A stretch of 45,001 bases of DNA from Veillonellaceae bacterium SB90 (GTDB lineage: Bacteria; Bacillota; Negativicutes; Selenomonadales; Selenomonadaceae): positions 1 to 45,001 of the forward strand of contig CABJCJ010000023.1 of the NCBI GenBank assembly GCA_902364065.1. Direction: 5' to 3'. Below, in pieces: positions 8,261 through 16,878 of this stretch; within the stretch, counting starts at the first letter, position 1, and each line of letters begins with the position of its first letter. The position numbers were made by a program, and so were the translations under genes. Below the pieces are notes generated by a model. The model had not been told where the DNA came from. It saw nothing but the letters and a program-made list of their open reading frames with translations, and made no database searches.

Positions 8261-8810
8261 CTACGACTCCTTTACGTACAACGTTTACCAGCTCCTGTCG
8301 GAGCTTGGGGCCGAGGTCGAGGTCATCCGCCACGACAAGACGACGGTGGAGGAGGTCCGGCGTCGCGGCTACGAGGGCATTGTCATCTCGCCGGGGCCCG
8401 GCGTGCCGAAGGACGCCGGCATCAGCGAGGATGTGATTCGCGAGCTCGGCGGCGAGGTGCCAATTCTCGGTATCTGCCTTGGCCATCAGGCCATCGGCGA
8501 GGTCTTCGGCGGCAAGGTCGTGCGCGCGGGCAAGATTATTCACGGCAAGGTATCGCCGCTGCACCACAACGGCAAGGGGCTCTATGCCGGCCTGCCACAG
8601 GATATCGAGGTCGGCCGCTATCATTCACTGATCATCGACCGTGCGACGCTGCCCGACTGCCTCGAAGTCACGAGTGAGCTGCACGATGGCACAATCATGG
8701 GCGTGCGCCACAAGGAGATGGACATCGAGGGCATCCAGTTCCATCCGGAATCCATCCTGACGCCGACGGGGAAGACGATGATGCAGAACTTCCTCGCGCA
8801 TCTTTCCTGA
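8241..8810 (+). CDS. trpG: Anthranilate synthase component II (glutamine amidotransferase)
   Basis: TrpG is the class I glutaminase that supplies ammonia to TrpE. The 189 residues carry the catalytic Cys79 in GICLGHQ and the His168/Glu170 pair in FHPES. The oxyanion segment SPGPGVPKDAG and the TrpG-typical LLLDNYDSFTYN N-terminus are also present. It overlaps trpE by 20 bases with GGAGG inside trpE as its ribosome binding site. It may also serve folate synthesis as PabA, as in many bacteria with one copy. The stand-alone length excludes a TrpGD fusion, so anthranilate phosphoribosyltransferase (trpD) is missing from this operon. Confidence 0.95.
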   Translation: MLLLLDNYDSFTYNVYQLLSELGAEVEVIRHDKTTVEEVRRRGYEGIVISPGPGVPKDAGISEDVIRELGGEVPILGICLGHQAIGEVFGGKVVRAGKIIHGKVSPLHHNGKGLYAGLPQDIEVGRYHSLIIDRATLPDCLEVTSELHDGTIMGVRHKEMDIEGIQFHPESILTPTGKTMMQNFLAHLS

Positions 8811-9002
8811 ATATCTAAGCACTTTTTTAGCACCTCTTGGAAATCGTTTGGGTTTCTTTTAGAAATCATGTGCAGCAAGCAGGATTTTTGCCCGGTACCG
8901 GGGAATAACATAAAGAAACATCCCGTAATGGGGAAGACTATTCCAGCTGCTGCCTGTCTGCATGATGGCCGCTGACTGGAACCGGGAGGAGGAAGATGCC
9001 TT

Positions 9003-10001
9003 ATGATGTCCAAGAGAAAGGGGATGGCCGCTGCTTTGCTGGCACTGTCCCTGTGGCTGGCTCCCTATGGGGAAGCCTCGATGGCACCTGTAGCTGCAGA
9101 ACCCGTGGCAACGGCTGAACCGTCAGCACCGGCAGCAGCGCCTGCCGAAACGGTGGTGCCGCTCGATGCCAGGGCTTCGCTGGATAAGGCTTTCGATCAA
9201 TTGGCAGAAGTCAAGAACGGGACGTATGATTTGTCGCTGGTGGCGACGACGCCGAAGGGCAGTGCCACGCTTACGAGCGGCATCTCATTTGTATCCGAGC
9301 CGTACACGCGCGCAAAGGGGCAGATGGCCATCGGTTTTTCGCTGCCGGGCGCGCCGGAATTTGAGCGCGATCTCGCCTACTACATCCGCGAGACGGAGCA
9401 GGCCACGGCCTTTTACTGCCGTCTCGGCCATGGCGAATGGGAGAAATCCGTGACGAAGCGCCAGCCGATGGACAAGACGGTCAACGGGTTCTGGACGGCG
9501 GCTTTCCGCAACGGCTTCATGGATTTTGCGAAGGATGTGCAGTTTGACGTGAAGGAAGGAGCGGCACAGACGTACCTCGTGACGGTGGATGGCAAGGCCC
9601 TCGGCAAGCTCTATCTCGAGAATGAGCACCCGAACCTCGCCAATGCCGACATGCAGAAAACGCTGGAGTCAATCCTTAAGAATGTGCCGGATTTCACGTA
9701 TACGGTGACCATCGATGAGGAGAAGAACACGCTGACGGATTTCCACGCCAATCTGACGGAGCCCATCCGCAAGGCGGGGCTCATCTATCTGAAGCGCAGC
9801 GATATGACGCGCGAGGATAAGGATTCGTACCGCAAGGCTCTCGAAAACAGCACGGTGGAATTGAGCCTCAAGGGCCGTGACTTCAACGAGCTCGAGGATG
9901 TGCAGGTCCCCGCTGAGATCCTGGCCAGTGCGCGCGATATCAAGGCCGGCACGGCCAATGAAAACGCCGCGCCTGCCGGCAAGAAGGCAGACGTCAAGTA
10001 A
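9003..10001 (+). CDS. Exported protein of unknown function (332 aa)
   Basis: I do not recognise a named family. The start at 9003 (or the adjacent ATG at 9006) follows a strong GGGAGGAGGAAG. The N-terminus is a signal peptide (SKRKG, then a hydrophobic stretch to about residue 24), followed by a low-complexity Ala/Pro/Glu/Val linker to about residue 55. The rest reads as beta-rich with repeated amphipathic strands (TYDLSLVATTPKGSATL, YTVTIDEEKNTLTDF). This layout resembles periplasmic or cell-surface lipid-carrier or DUF-type proteins, but there is no lipobox. The 190 bases between trpG and this gene show no clear terminator or promoter, so limited trp read-through is possible. The TPP riboswitch starts just after its stop. 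Confidence 0.7.
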   Translation: MMSKRKGMAAALLALSLWLAPYGEASMAPVAAEPVATAEPSAPAAAPAETVVPLDARASLDKAFDQLAEVKNGTYDLSLVATTPKGSATLTSGISFVSEPYTRAKGQMAIGFSLPGAPEFERDLAYYIRETEQATAFYCRLGHGEWEKSVTKRQPMDKTVNGFWTAAFRNGFMDFAKDVQFDVKEGAAQTYLVTVDGKALGKLYLENEHPNLANADMQKTLESILKNVPDFTYTVTIDEEKNTLTDFHANLTEPIRKAGLIYLKRSDMTREDKDSYRKALENSTVELSLKGRDFNELEDVQVPAEILASARDIKAGTANENAAPAGKKADVK

Positions 10002-10017
10002 AATCGCATATCGATTA

Positions 10018-10134
10018 TTTGCAGGGGTACACCTCGGTGTTGAGAAGGCATGGCCTGACCCTTAGAACCTGTGGAGTCAAGACTCGCGAAGGGAGCAAAG
10101 AAATTCGGAGCTCGCCGGCAGGCGGGCTCTTTTT
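10018..10134 (+). promoter_or_regulatory. TPP (THI-box) riboswitch with terminator
   Basis: The aptamer core is recognisable: CAGGGGTACACC, then GTTGAGAAGG (the usual CUGAGA is UUGAGA here), ACCCTTAGAACCTG at about 10059-10072 and the closing GAAGGGA near 10088. An intrinsic terminator follows, with arms GAGCTCGCC (10108-10116) and GGCGGGCTC (10121-10129) and five T. The thiM start is 31 bases beyond. Binding of thiamine pyrophosphate should favour the terminator and turn the thi genes off. Confidence 0.93.
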
Positions 10135-10164
10135 GACGCCGGGTCTCCTGGAGAAAGAAAGGCA

Positions 10165-11004
10165 ATGGTGATAGATATGGAACTGGAAGAAATCAAGCAG
10201 GGCATTCTCCTGGCCGTCCGCAAGGCGAAGGAGACGACGCCGCTCGTGCCATCCATCACGAATTCGGTGACAATCAATTTCGTGGCGAATGCGCAGCTGG
10301 CGGCCGGCGGTTCAGCCGCCATGGTCTATCTGCCCGATGAAGGGACGGGCATGGCGGCTCTCGGCAGTGCCATGTACATCAACATGGGGACGCTGTTGCC
10401 CATCTACGAGAAGACGCTGCCGCTGACGGCGCACAGCCTGGCTGATCATCACCATCCCTGGGTGCTCGACCCCGTCGGCATCGGACTCGGCGGCATGCGG
10501 CGGGACCTTTTGCTCGCGTTCCGCCAGACGCCGCCGGCCATCGTGCGCGGCAATGCGTCGGAAATCATCGCGCTCGCGAATCTCTGGCAGCTCGATTCGG
10601 GCATGGCGGCTGACGGCGTGCGCGGCGTCGATGCGACGGACAGCGTGCGCGAGGCAAAGCTGGCGGCCGAATCGCTGGCCCGCTTCACAGGCGGTGCCAC
10701 GGCCGTGTCGGGCCCCCTTGATCTCGTGACGGACGGCACGACAACGGTCATGAGCGAGGGCGGCTCAGAGCTTTTCACGAAGGTCACGGGTGCCGGATGC
10801 TCTCTCGGCGGCGTGGCAGCCGTCTACGCCGCTGTGACCACGCCATTTTTCGCGGCGCTGGCGGCTGTGCAGGCATACAATTTCGCCGGAAAGAAAGCCG
10901 AACAGCGTGCCGGCGGACCGGGTACTTTCGCCGCTTATTTCCTCGATGAGCTCTATCAGGCAAAGCCCGAGGAGATTGCGGACAATCCGTTCTATATGAT
11001 ATGA
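10165..11004 (+). CDS. thiM: Hydroxyethylthiazole kinase
   Basis: ThiM phosphorylates 4-methyl-5-(2-hydroxyethyl)thiazole, mainly a salvage step in thiamine synthesis. AGAAAGG precedes the ATG. The 279 residues show the family pattern: PLVPSITNSVTINFVANAQLAAGGSAAM near the N-terminus (substrate pocket), HHHPWVLDPVGIGLGGMR, PAIVRGNASEI, SGPLDLVTDGTTT, and the catalytic GAGCSLGGVAA loop. It is the first gene behind the TPP riboswitch and is followed by a thiamine-binding protein and thiE. Confidence 0.95.
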   Translation: MVIDMELEEIKQGILLAVRKAKETTPLVPSITNSVTINFVANAQLAAGGSAAMVYLPDEGTGMAALGSAMYINMGTLLPIYEKTLPLTAHSLADHHHPWVLDPVGIGLGGMRRDLLLAFRQTPPAIVRGNASEIIALANLWQLDSGMAADGVRGVDATDSVREAKLAAESLARFTGGATAVSGPLDLVTDGTTTVMSEGGSELFTKVTGAGCSLGGVAAVYAAVTTPFFAALAAVQAYNFAGKKAEQRAGGPGTFAAYFLDELYQAKPEEIADNPFYMI

Positions 11005-11032
11005 ATCGATGGCATGAAAAGGGGGCTTTACG

Positions 11033-11383
11033 ATGAATGCGCTGATTGCGGTGGCCATTGCTCCGTGCGGGACCGGTGAGGAAATGTCGTCTTATGTCGG
11101 CGAGGTCGTGCAGGTCATCCGGGAATCGGGACTGCCGAACCGCACCAATTCGATGTTCACGGAGATCGAAGGCGAATGGGATGAGGTGATGGCCGTGGTG
11201 AAGAAGGCCACGATGGTGCTGGCCGACCGCGGTATCCGCACGGAGGTGGTCCTGAAGGCGGACATCCGTCCGGGTTATCAGGATATGATGCATGGCAAGC
11301 TGGAACGCATGGAGAAAAAGATTGCCATGGCAAAGGCGAATCAGGTGAATCAGGAAAATCAGGAAGGAAGCGATGCGAAGTGA
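11033..11383 (+). CDS. MTH1187/YkoF-like thiamine-binding family protein
   Basis: This small ferredoxin-like-fold protein (116 residues) matches the DUF77/MTH1187 family: MNALIAVAIAPCGTGEEMSSYVGEVV, then GLPNRTNSMFTEIEGEWDEVMAVVKKA. Members bind thiamine or the HMP moiety and are thought to act as cytoplasmic thiamine-precursor carriers. Its position between thiM and thiE, under the same riboswitch, supports a role with thiamine precursors. The C-terminal tail (KANQVNQENQEGSDAK) is polar and repetitive and may be disordered. Its stop overlaps the thiE start. Confidence 0.85.
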   Translation: MNALIAVAIAPCGTGEEMSSYVGEVVQVIRESGLPNRTNSMFTEIEGEWDEVMAVVKKATMVLADRGIRTEVVLKADIRPGYQDMMHGKLERMEKKIAMAKANQVNQENQEGSDAK

Positions 11384-12075
11384 ATATGCGTGAACGACTC
11401 GATATCTCCGCGTACTTTGTCGTGGGGCCGGAGAACACACTCGGGCGGCCGGTGCCAGAGGTTATCCGCGCGGCGGTCAGCCACGGCTTTACGTGCCTGC
11501 AGCTGCGTTCCAAGACGGCATCGGCAAGGGAGCTCATAAATCTGTGCGGCGAGACGGCTTGCGTGCTGCAGGAGCTCCACAAGGAGGACGCGGTGGCCTT
11601 GCTTGTCGATGATCGTCTCGATGTCGTGCTGGCCGCACGTGAGCAGGGCATCAAGGTGGATGGCATCCATGTGGGGCAGAGCGATGTGCCCGTGAGTGTC
11701 TGCCGCAAGTATCTTGGCGAGCGCGGGGTCATCGGCCTCTCCGCCCGCACGAATGAGCTTCTCGATTACGTCCGCCATGCCGATACATCCGATATCGATT
11801 ATTTTGGCGCGGGGCCGCTGCACGAGACGCCGACGAAGCGCGACTGCGGCCGCGGGGCCGATGGGCGCGTGATCACGCGGAGCTTTGAAGAGCTCACGGA
11901 GCTTCACCGCATCAGCCCGGTGCCCGTCGTTGTGGGCGGCGGCGTCAAGGCCTGCGATCTGCCTGCACTCAAGGCGACAGGCGTCGAAGGTTTCTTCGTG
12001 GTCAGCGCCGTGGCGGGAGCTGAAAATCCCGGCCGGGCAGCGAAAGAGATGGTGTCCATCTGGCGAAAATCCTGA
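11380..12075 (+). CDS. thiE: Thiamine phosphate synthase
   Basis: ThiE joins HMP-pyrophosphate to thiazole phosphate. The 231-residue TIM barrel shows LQLRSKTASARELI, LLVDDRLDVVLAA, GIHVGQSDVPV, IGLSARTNEL, DYFGAGPLHETPTKRD and VVVGGGVKACDL, all typical of the family. The start is a GTG overlapping the previous stop (GTGA); an ATG at 11386 is an equally plausible start. No thiD is present here, so HMP phosphorylation must be encoded elsewhere. Confidence 0.93.
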   Translation: MNMRERLDISAYFVVGPENTLGRPVPEVIRAAVSHGFTCLQLRSKTASARELINLCGETACVLQELHKEDAVALLVDDRLDVVLAAREQGIKVDGIHVGQSDVPVSVCRKYLGERGVIGLSARTNELLDYVRHADTSDIDYFGAGPLHETPTKRDCGRGADGRVITRSFEELTELHRISPVPVVVGGGVKACDLPALKATGVEGFFVVSAVAGAENPGRAAKEMVSIWRKS

Positions 12076-12119
12076 GCTTTTTGCCTGTGAATTGCCCTCC
12101 AAAAAAATTTTGAAAAAAT

Positions 12120-12170
12120 AAGTCAAAAAGTCGAAAAAGTATTTGACTTTTTGACTTATTGCGCTATAAT
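12120..12170 (+). promoter_or_regulatory. clpB promoter overlapping a long inverted repeat (candidate operator)
   Basis: The -35 TTGACT (12143-12148) and the perfect -10 TATAAT (12165-12170) are separated by 16 bases. An inverted repeat covers the -35: the left arm from 12120 reads AAGTCAAAAAGTCGAA, and the right arm 12142-12157 reads TTTGACTTTTTGACTT on the plus strand. The arms differ at one base. Each arm contains AGTCAAA, which resembles the CtsR heptad, but the heptads are one base apart rather than three. A repressor bound here would cover the promoter, so stress-responsive derepression is likely (inference). Confidence 0.65.
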
Positions 12171-12244
12171 AAGATTCAGGAACGGACGAAAGCCGCTCCG
12201 CAAGAATCAGAAAATCAGACAGAGCGATTATGGAGGATACGATT

Positions 12245-14839
12245 ATGGGACAAGAAAAATACACAGCCAAGACGCTGGCGGCCCTGCAATCCGCTCAGCA
12301 GATCGCGGCCATGAAATATCATCAGGAAATCACGTCGGCCCATGTGCTCCTGGCACTGGCCAAGGAACCTGAGGGGCTGCTCGCGACGATCTTTGAGGAA
12401 TGCCAGGCAGATCTACCGATGCTCAAGGCAAGACTCGAGCAGGAACTCGCGAAGATCCCGAGTGTCAAGGGCACGGACCGCCTCGGCATGGGCATGGACA
12501 TGGTCCGCGTGCTCGGCCGCGCCGAGGAATATGCCAAATCCATGAAGGACGATTACGTTTCGACGGAACATCTGCTGCTGGCCCTTGTGACGGACGGCAG
12601 CAGCGAGGTGCAGGATATCTGCCGTCAGTTCCATCTGACGAAATCTGCCATCCAGGCTTCCATCAAGAAGAACCGCAAACAGAATGTCACGACGGATAAT
12701 CCGGAAGAGGGCTATAAATCCCTCGAGAAATTCGGCCGCGATCTGACGGCTGCGGCGCGTGCCGGCAAGCTCGATCCGGTTATCGGCCGCGACGAGGAGA
12801 TTCGCCGCACCATCGAGATCCTTTCGCGCCGGACGAAAAACAACCCGGTGCTCATCGGTGAGCCGGGTGTCGGCAAGACGGCCATCGTCGAAGGCCTCGC
12901 ACGCCGCATCGTGGCGGGCGATGTACCGGAATCCCTCAAGAACAAGACGCTGTTCTCACTCGATATGGGTTCTCTGATCGCCGGTGCGAAGTACCGTGGC
13001 GAATTCGAGGAACGCTTGAAGAACGTACTCAATGAGATTGCCAAGTCGGAAGGACAGATCCTGCTCTTCATCGATGAGCTTCATACGGTCGTCGGTGCCG
13101 GTGCCTCGGAAGGCGCCATGGATGCCGGCAATCTCCTGAAACCGATGCTGGCGCGCGGCGAGCTGCGCTGCATTGGCGCGACGACGCTCAACGAATACCG
13201 CAAGTACATCGAGAAGGATACGGCTCTCGAGCGCCGCTTCCAGCCGGTCATGGTCGGTGAGCCGAGTGTCGAGGATACGATCTCAATCCTGCGTGGCCTC
13301 AAGGAACGTTACGAAGTTCATCATGGCGTGCGCATCCGTGATGCGGCGCTCGTCGCAGCCGCCACGCTTTCCGACCGCTACATTTCCGACCGTTTCCTGC
13401 CGGATAAGGCCATCGACCTCGTCGATGAAGCCGCTGCCAAGCTGCGCACGGAGATTGAATCCATGCCGGCGCCGCTCGATGAGATCCGCCGCAAGATCAT
13501 GCAGCTGGAGATCGAGGAGCAGGCACTCAAGAAGGAGACGGATGAAGCTTCGCAGCAGAAGCTCTCCCGCATCACGAAAGAGAAGGCTGACCTGCAGCAG
13601 CAGGAAGCGGAACTCAAGAAGCAGTGGGAGACGGAAAAGAATGCCATCCTGCGCGTGCGCGCCATCAAGAAGGAAATTGACGGCGTGAACAGCGAGATGG
13701 AAGCAGCCGAGCGTGCGTACGACCTCAACCGCATGTCGGAACTCAAGTACGGCAAGCTGCCGGAACTCCAGAAGAAACTCAAGGAGGAAGAAGCGATCAT
13801 CGCGGCCAAATCCAAGGACGACCGCCTGCTCAAGGAGGAAGTCGGCGAGGAGGACATCGCCAAGGTCGTCAGCCGCTGGACGGGTATCCCTGTGACGAAG
13901 ATGCTGACGGGCGAACGCGAGAAGCTGCTGCATCTTGAAGATGTGCTGCACGACCGCGTCGTCGGCCAGGATGAAGCCGTCAAGGCCGTCAGCGAAGCCA
14001 TCCTGCGCGCGCGTGCCGGCATCAAGGACCCGAACCGCCCAATCGGTTCGTTCATCTTCCTCGGCCCGACGGGCGTTGGCAAGACGGAGCTCGCAAAGAC
14101 GCTGGCAGAAGCCCTCTTCGATGATGAGCGCAGCATGATCCGCATCGATATGTCGGAGTACATGGAGAAGCACAGCGTATCGCGTCTCATCGGCGCGCCT
14201 CCGGGCTACGTCGGCTACGATGAAGGCGGGCAGCTCACGGAAGCCGTGCGCCGCCGTCCGTACAGCGTCATCCTGCTCGATGAGATCGAGAAGGCACACC
14301 GCGATGTCTTCAACGTGCTGCTGCAGATCCTCGACGATGGCCGCCTGACGGATGGCAAGGGCCGTGTCGTCAACTTCAAGAACACGGTCATCATCATGAC
14401 GTCGAACCTCGGCTCGCATGAGATCCTCAACAAGAGCTATGAGGAGGCAAAGGTTGCGGTCAAGGATATCCTCAAGGATTACTTCCGTCCGGAATTCCTC
14501 AACCGTGTCGATGACATCATCGTCTTCAAGGCCCTCGAGAAGGAACAGGTCAAGAAGATTGCCGCCATCATGCTCAAGAGCCTCGGCGAACGCCTGGAGC
14601 GTCAGGTCAAGATTTCCCTTGCCTGGACCGATGAGGCTCTGACGGCACTTGCCAATCAGGGCTTCGACCCGAACTTCGGTGCCCGTCCGCTGCGCCGCCT
14701 GCTCGTGCATACGGTTGAAACGGCACTCTCCAAGAAGATTATCCGCGGCGACGTGCAGGAAGGCGATACCGTCGAGATCGGCTACGATGGACATGATTTC
14801 ACCTTCACGACGCAGGTCAAGGCGACGGTGGAAGATTAA
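12245..14839 (+). CDS. clpB: ATP-dependent disaggregase ClpB
   Basis: ClpB is the hexameric Hsp100 chaperone that extracts proteins from aggregates together with DnaK. The start at 12245 is eight bases after GGAGG; an ATG at 12230 in the same frame has no ribosome binding site. The 864 residues contain the N-domain (double Clp repeats to about 145), the first AAA domain with Walker A GEPGVGKT (about 204-211) and Walker B LLFIDELH, and the long coiled-coil M-domain (about 405-525) that separates ClpB from ClpC/ClpA. The second AAA domain has GPTGVGKT and Walker B ILLDEIEK. No ClpP-docking IGF loop is evident. Control is probably through the upstream inverted repeat. A bidirectional terminator follows. 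Confidence 0.97.
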   Translation: MGQEKYTAKTLAALQSAQQIAAMKYHQEITSAHVLLALAKEPEGLLATIFEECQADLPMLKARLEQELAKIPSVKGTDRLGMGMDMVRVLGRAEEYAKSMKDDYVSTEHLLLALVTDGSSEVQDICRQFHLTKSAIQASIKKNRKQNVTTDNPEEGYKSLEKFGRDLTAAARAGKLDPVIGRDEEIRRTIEILSRRTKNNPVLIGEPGVGKTAIVEGLARRIVAGDVPESLKNKTLFSLDMGSLIAGAKYRGEFEERLKNVLNEIAKSEGQILLFIDELHTVVGAGASEGAMDAGNLLKPMLARGELRCIGATTLNEYRKYIEKDTALERRFQPVMVGEPSVEDTISILRGLKERYEVHHGVRIRDAALVAAATLSDRYISDRFLPDKAIDLVDEAAAKLRTEIESMPAPLDEIRRKIMQLEIEEQALKKETDEASQQKLSRITKEKADLQQQEAELKKQWETEKNAILRVRAIKKEIDGVNSEMEAAERAYDLNRMSELKYGKLPELQKKLKEEEAIIAAKSKDDRLLKEEVGEEDIAKVVSRWTGIPVTKMLTGEREKLLHLEDVLHDRVVGQDEAVKAVSEAILRARAGIKDPNRPIGSFIFLGPTGVGKTELAKTLAEALFDDERSMIRIDMSEYMEKHSVSRLIGAPPGYVGYDEGGQLTEAVRRRPYSVILLDEIEKAHRDVFNVLLQILDDGRLTDGKGRVVNFKNTVIIMTSNLGSHEILNKSYEEAKVAVKDILKDYFRPEFLNRVDDIIVFKALEKEQVKKIAAIMLKSLGERLERQVKISLAWTDEALTALANQGFDPNFGARPLRRLLVHTVETALSKKIIRGDVQEGDTVEIGYDGHDFTFTTQVKATVED

Positions 14840-14874
14840 ACTTGTGCGTCTGACACAAGTTGCCATATAAAAAG

Positions 14875-14910
14875 GACTCCTGCATGAGCAATCATGCGGG
14901 AGTCTTTTTT
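14875..14910. terminator. Bidirectional terminator between clpB and the deacetylase gene
   Basis: GACTCCTGCATGA (14875-14887) pairs with TCATGCGGGAGTC (14892-14904), leaving a GCAA loop. Six T follow on the plus strand, and the A run at 14870-14874 supplies the T run on the minus strand. It serves the two convergent genes. Confidence 0.85.
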
Positions 14911-14919
14911 GTACGGATG

Positions 14920-15765
14920 TTATGGTGCCGGGACGAATTTTGCGAGAATCGTATGGCCGTCCTTAACGAGGCTGCGGCTCAGCGCGTCGAGCGGCGCGAA
15001 AATCGGCGCGTACTCAAGGCGCAGGCGGAAGCGCAGGAACTGATGCGTCGTGCAGCCGAAAATCGGCACGCGGTCGAGGACGAAGGGATTCTCCGAGGGG
15101 GAAGCCAGACCGTAGTGCACGGTGAAGGCAGCGCGGTAGCCGGCCTCCTTTGTCATGCGCTCGAGTTCCTGGTCATAGGAGCCGCAGGGGTAGGCGATGA
15201 AGCGAATCGGCTTATTCAGCCGCCATTCGAGGGCCTGCTTGGAGGCGGAAAGCTGCGTCCAGACTTCATCGGCCGGGATTTTGTCGAGTTCCGGATGCGA
15301 GAGCGTATGGCTCTCGAAGTCGATGAGGCCGCTCTGCTGCATTTCTTCGACTTCGCCCCAGGTCATGTAATTGGGGTACGTGCCTATGAAATCGGAAATC
15401 AGGAAGATCGTTGCCTTGAGGTTGTATTTCTGCAGGATCGGGAAGGCATTCTTGTAGTTGTCGACGTAGCCGTCATCGAAGGTGATGATGACAGGCTTTT
15501 CCGGAAGCGGCGTGCCGTTTTCCCAGGCATCGAGCATTTCTTCCGGCGTGATGGCGTGGTAGCCATTGTCGACGAGATACTGCATCTCTTCTTCAAATTG
15601 TGCCGTCTGTACGGTCAGAGAGTTTTGGTCACGGTCATTGATCTGGTGGTAGTTCAGCACCGGCACGGCCCGGTCCGCTGTGTGCATCCGATAGGCGCAG
15701 ATCCCGACGATGCCAATGCATGCGATCAGGAGCAGCAGCAGGATTCGTTTCAACCATCTAGTCAT
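14920..15765 (-). CDS. Membrane-anchored polysaccharide deacetylase (NodB domain)
   Basis: The 281-residue protein has one N-terminal membrane segment (RILLLLLIACIGIVGICAY, residues 7-25) and an extracytoplasmic carbohydrate esterase family 4 domain. NodB motifs are visible: the metal-binding TFDDGYVDN (about 93-101), SHTLSHPEL (about 152-160, the two metal His), and AYPCGSYD. The start LNYHQIND resembles PgaB/IcaB-type deacetylases. It probably removes acetyl groups from a surface polysaccharide or peptidoglycan; the substrate cannot be read from the sequence. AAAAGGA precedes the ATG on the minus strand. It is a single-gene unit with its own promoter. Confidence 0.9.
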   Translation of the reverse strand: MTRWLKRILLLLLIACIGIVGICAYRMHTADRAVPVLNYHQINDRDQNSLTVQTAQFEEEMQYLVDNGYHAITPEEMLDAWENGTPLPEKPVIITFDDGYVDNYKNAFPILQKYNLKATIFLISDFIGTYPNYMTWGEVEEMQQSGLIDFESHTLSHPELDKIPADEVWTQLSASKQALEWRLNKPIRFIAYPCGSYDQELERMTKEAGYRAAFTVHYGLASPSENPFVLDRVPIFGCTTHQFLRFRLRLEYAPIFAPLDALSRSLVKDGHTILAKFVPAP

Positions 15766-15814
15766 CCAGACACATCCTTTTCTTTCAAGCTCGTAGAAAA
15801 TTTACATACCGTTT

Positions 15815-15843
15815 AGTATATAACAAGGCGTTGGTACGGTCAA
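15815..15843 (-). promoter_or_regulatory. Promoter of the deacetylase gene
   Basis: On the minus strand, TTGACC (15843-15838) and TATACT (15820-15815) are 17 bases apart, about 50 bases upstream of the start codon. Confidence 0.6.
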
Positions 15844-15868
15844 GGAACGTGAAGTCTCAAGAAATTGT

Positions 15869-15897
15869 TTTACGAATCCTGAAATCCGTCCTATAAT
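15869..15897 (+). promoter_or_regulatory. Promoter of the map-helicase unit
   Basis: TTTACG (15869-15874) and TATAAT (15892-15897) are separated by 17 bases, 75 bases before the map start and divergent from the deacetylase promoter. Confidence 0.55.
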
Positions 15898-15971
15898 AGA
15901 TACGTACCATATACTTAGGAATCGGCGGAAAGAGCCGGACTATTCTAAGGAAGAAGGAGTTTTTTCACATC

Positions 15972-16844
15972 ATGATGAGAAATGATTTATGCTGGTGTGG
16001 CAGCGGCAAGAAATATAAGAAGTGCCACGCGGATTTTGACGAGCGTATCTCGGAAATGAAATTCGATATCTTCAAGGGTCAGGTGCGTCCGCCGAAGAAG
16101 ATCATCAACAATGAGAAGGATATTGCCGGTGTGCGGGCAGCAGGCGTCATCAACGATGGTGCGCTTGACCTCATGACGGAGCTCGTGAAGCCGGGCGTGG
16201 ATACGGCGAGCCTCGACCAGGCCGCTGCCGACTACATCCGCGAGCGCGGCGGCATCCCCGCCTGCCTCAATTATGAAGGCTATCCGAAGAATGTCTGCAT
16301 CTCCATCAATGAGGTCGTCTGCCACGGCATTCCGTCGCAGAAGACCATCCTCAAGGAAGGCGATATCCTCAACATCGATATCACGACGATCCTCAACGGC
16401 TATTATGCGGATGCTTCGCGCATGTACATTGTCGGCCAGGCTTCGCCTGAAGCGGAGAAGCTCGTGCGCGTCACGAAGGAGTGCATGGAACTCGGCGTCG
16501 CAGCAGCCAAGCCCTGGCATTTCCTCGGCGATATCGGCGCGGCCTGCGAAGCCCATGCGCATGAGAATGGCTATTCCGTCGTCACGGATCTCGGCGGCCA
16601 TGGCGTTGGCAAGGATTTTCATATGGAGCCGTTTGTCCCGCATGTCGGCGAGAAGGATACGGGCATGCTGCTCGTGCCGGGCATGATCCTGACGGTTGAG
16701 CCGATGATCAACGAGGGTTCGTACAAAGTCGTGGTTGACAAGGGCGATGGCTGGACGGTCCGCACAAAGGACAAGAAGCTCTCGGCCCAGTGGGAGAACA
16801 CGATCCTCATCACGGAGACGGGGACGGAGGTTCTTTCGTCCTGA
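15972..16844 (+). CDS. map: Type I methionine aminopeptidase with N-terminal SEC-C zinc motif
   Basis: This enzyme removes N-terminal Met from new proteins. The 290 residues are longer than the usual 250 because of an N-terminal SEC-C motif (LCWCGSGKKYKKCH, about residues 6-19), a zinc-binding extension that may bring the enzyme to the ribosome. The catalytic metal ligands are present: Asp in LNIDITTILNG and YYADASRMY, His in GGHGVG, Glu in LTVEPM and Glu in QWENTILIT. AAGGAG lies about 12 bases before the ATG; a second ATG follows immediately. The helicase gene starts 34 bases downstream and is probably co-transcribed. Confidence 0.95.
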   Translation: MMRNDLCWCGSGKKYKKCHADFDERISEMKFDIFKGQVRPPKKIINNEKDIAGVRAAGVINDGALDLMTELVKPGVDTASLDQAAADYIRERGGIPACLNYEGYPKNVCISINEVVCHGIPSQKTILKEGDILNIDITTILNGYYADASRMYIVGQASPEAEKLVRVTKECMELGVAAAKPWHFLGDIGAACEAHAHENGYSVVTDLGGHGVGKDFHMEPFVPHVGEKDTGMLLVPGMILTVEPMINEGSYKVVVDKGDGWTVRTKDKKLSAQWENTILITETGTEVLSS

Positions 16845-16878
16845 AGAACGGTATAACGCGAAAGGATAATCAGAAGCA

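Noticed and set aside
13283..14866. A 527-codon antisense frame in clpB, and similar ones in trpB, trpE, htpG, the helicase and the symporter gene
   Set aside because: Same cause: avoidance of a few sense codons in GC-biased genes. No ribosome binding sites or recognisable domains.
14860..15816. A 318-codon plus-strand frame opposite the deacetylase gene
   Set aside because: The minus strand encodes a full NodB-domain protein with a signal anchor, promoter and ribosome binding site. The plus frame has no known motif and starts at a terminator.
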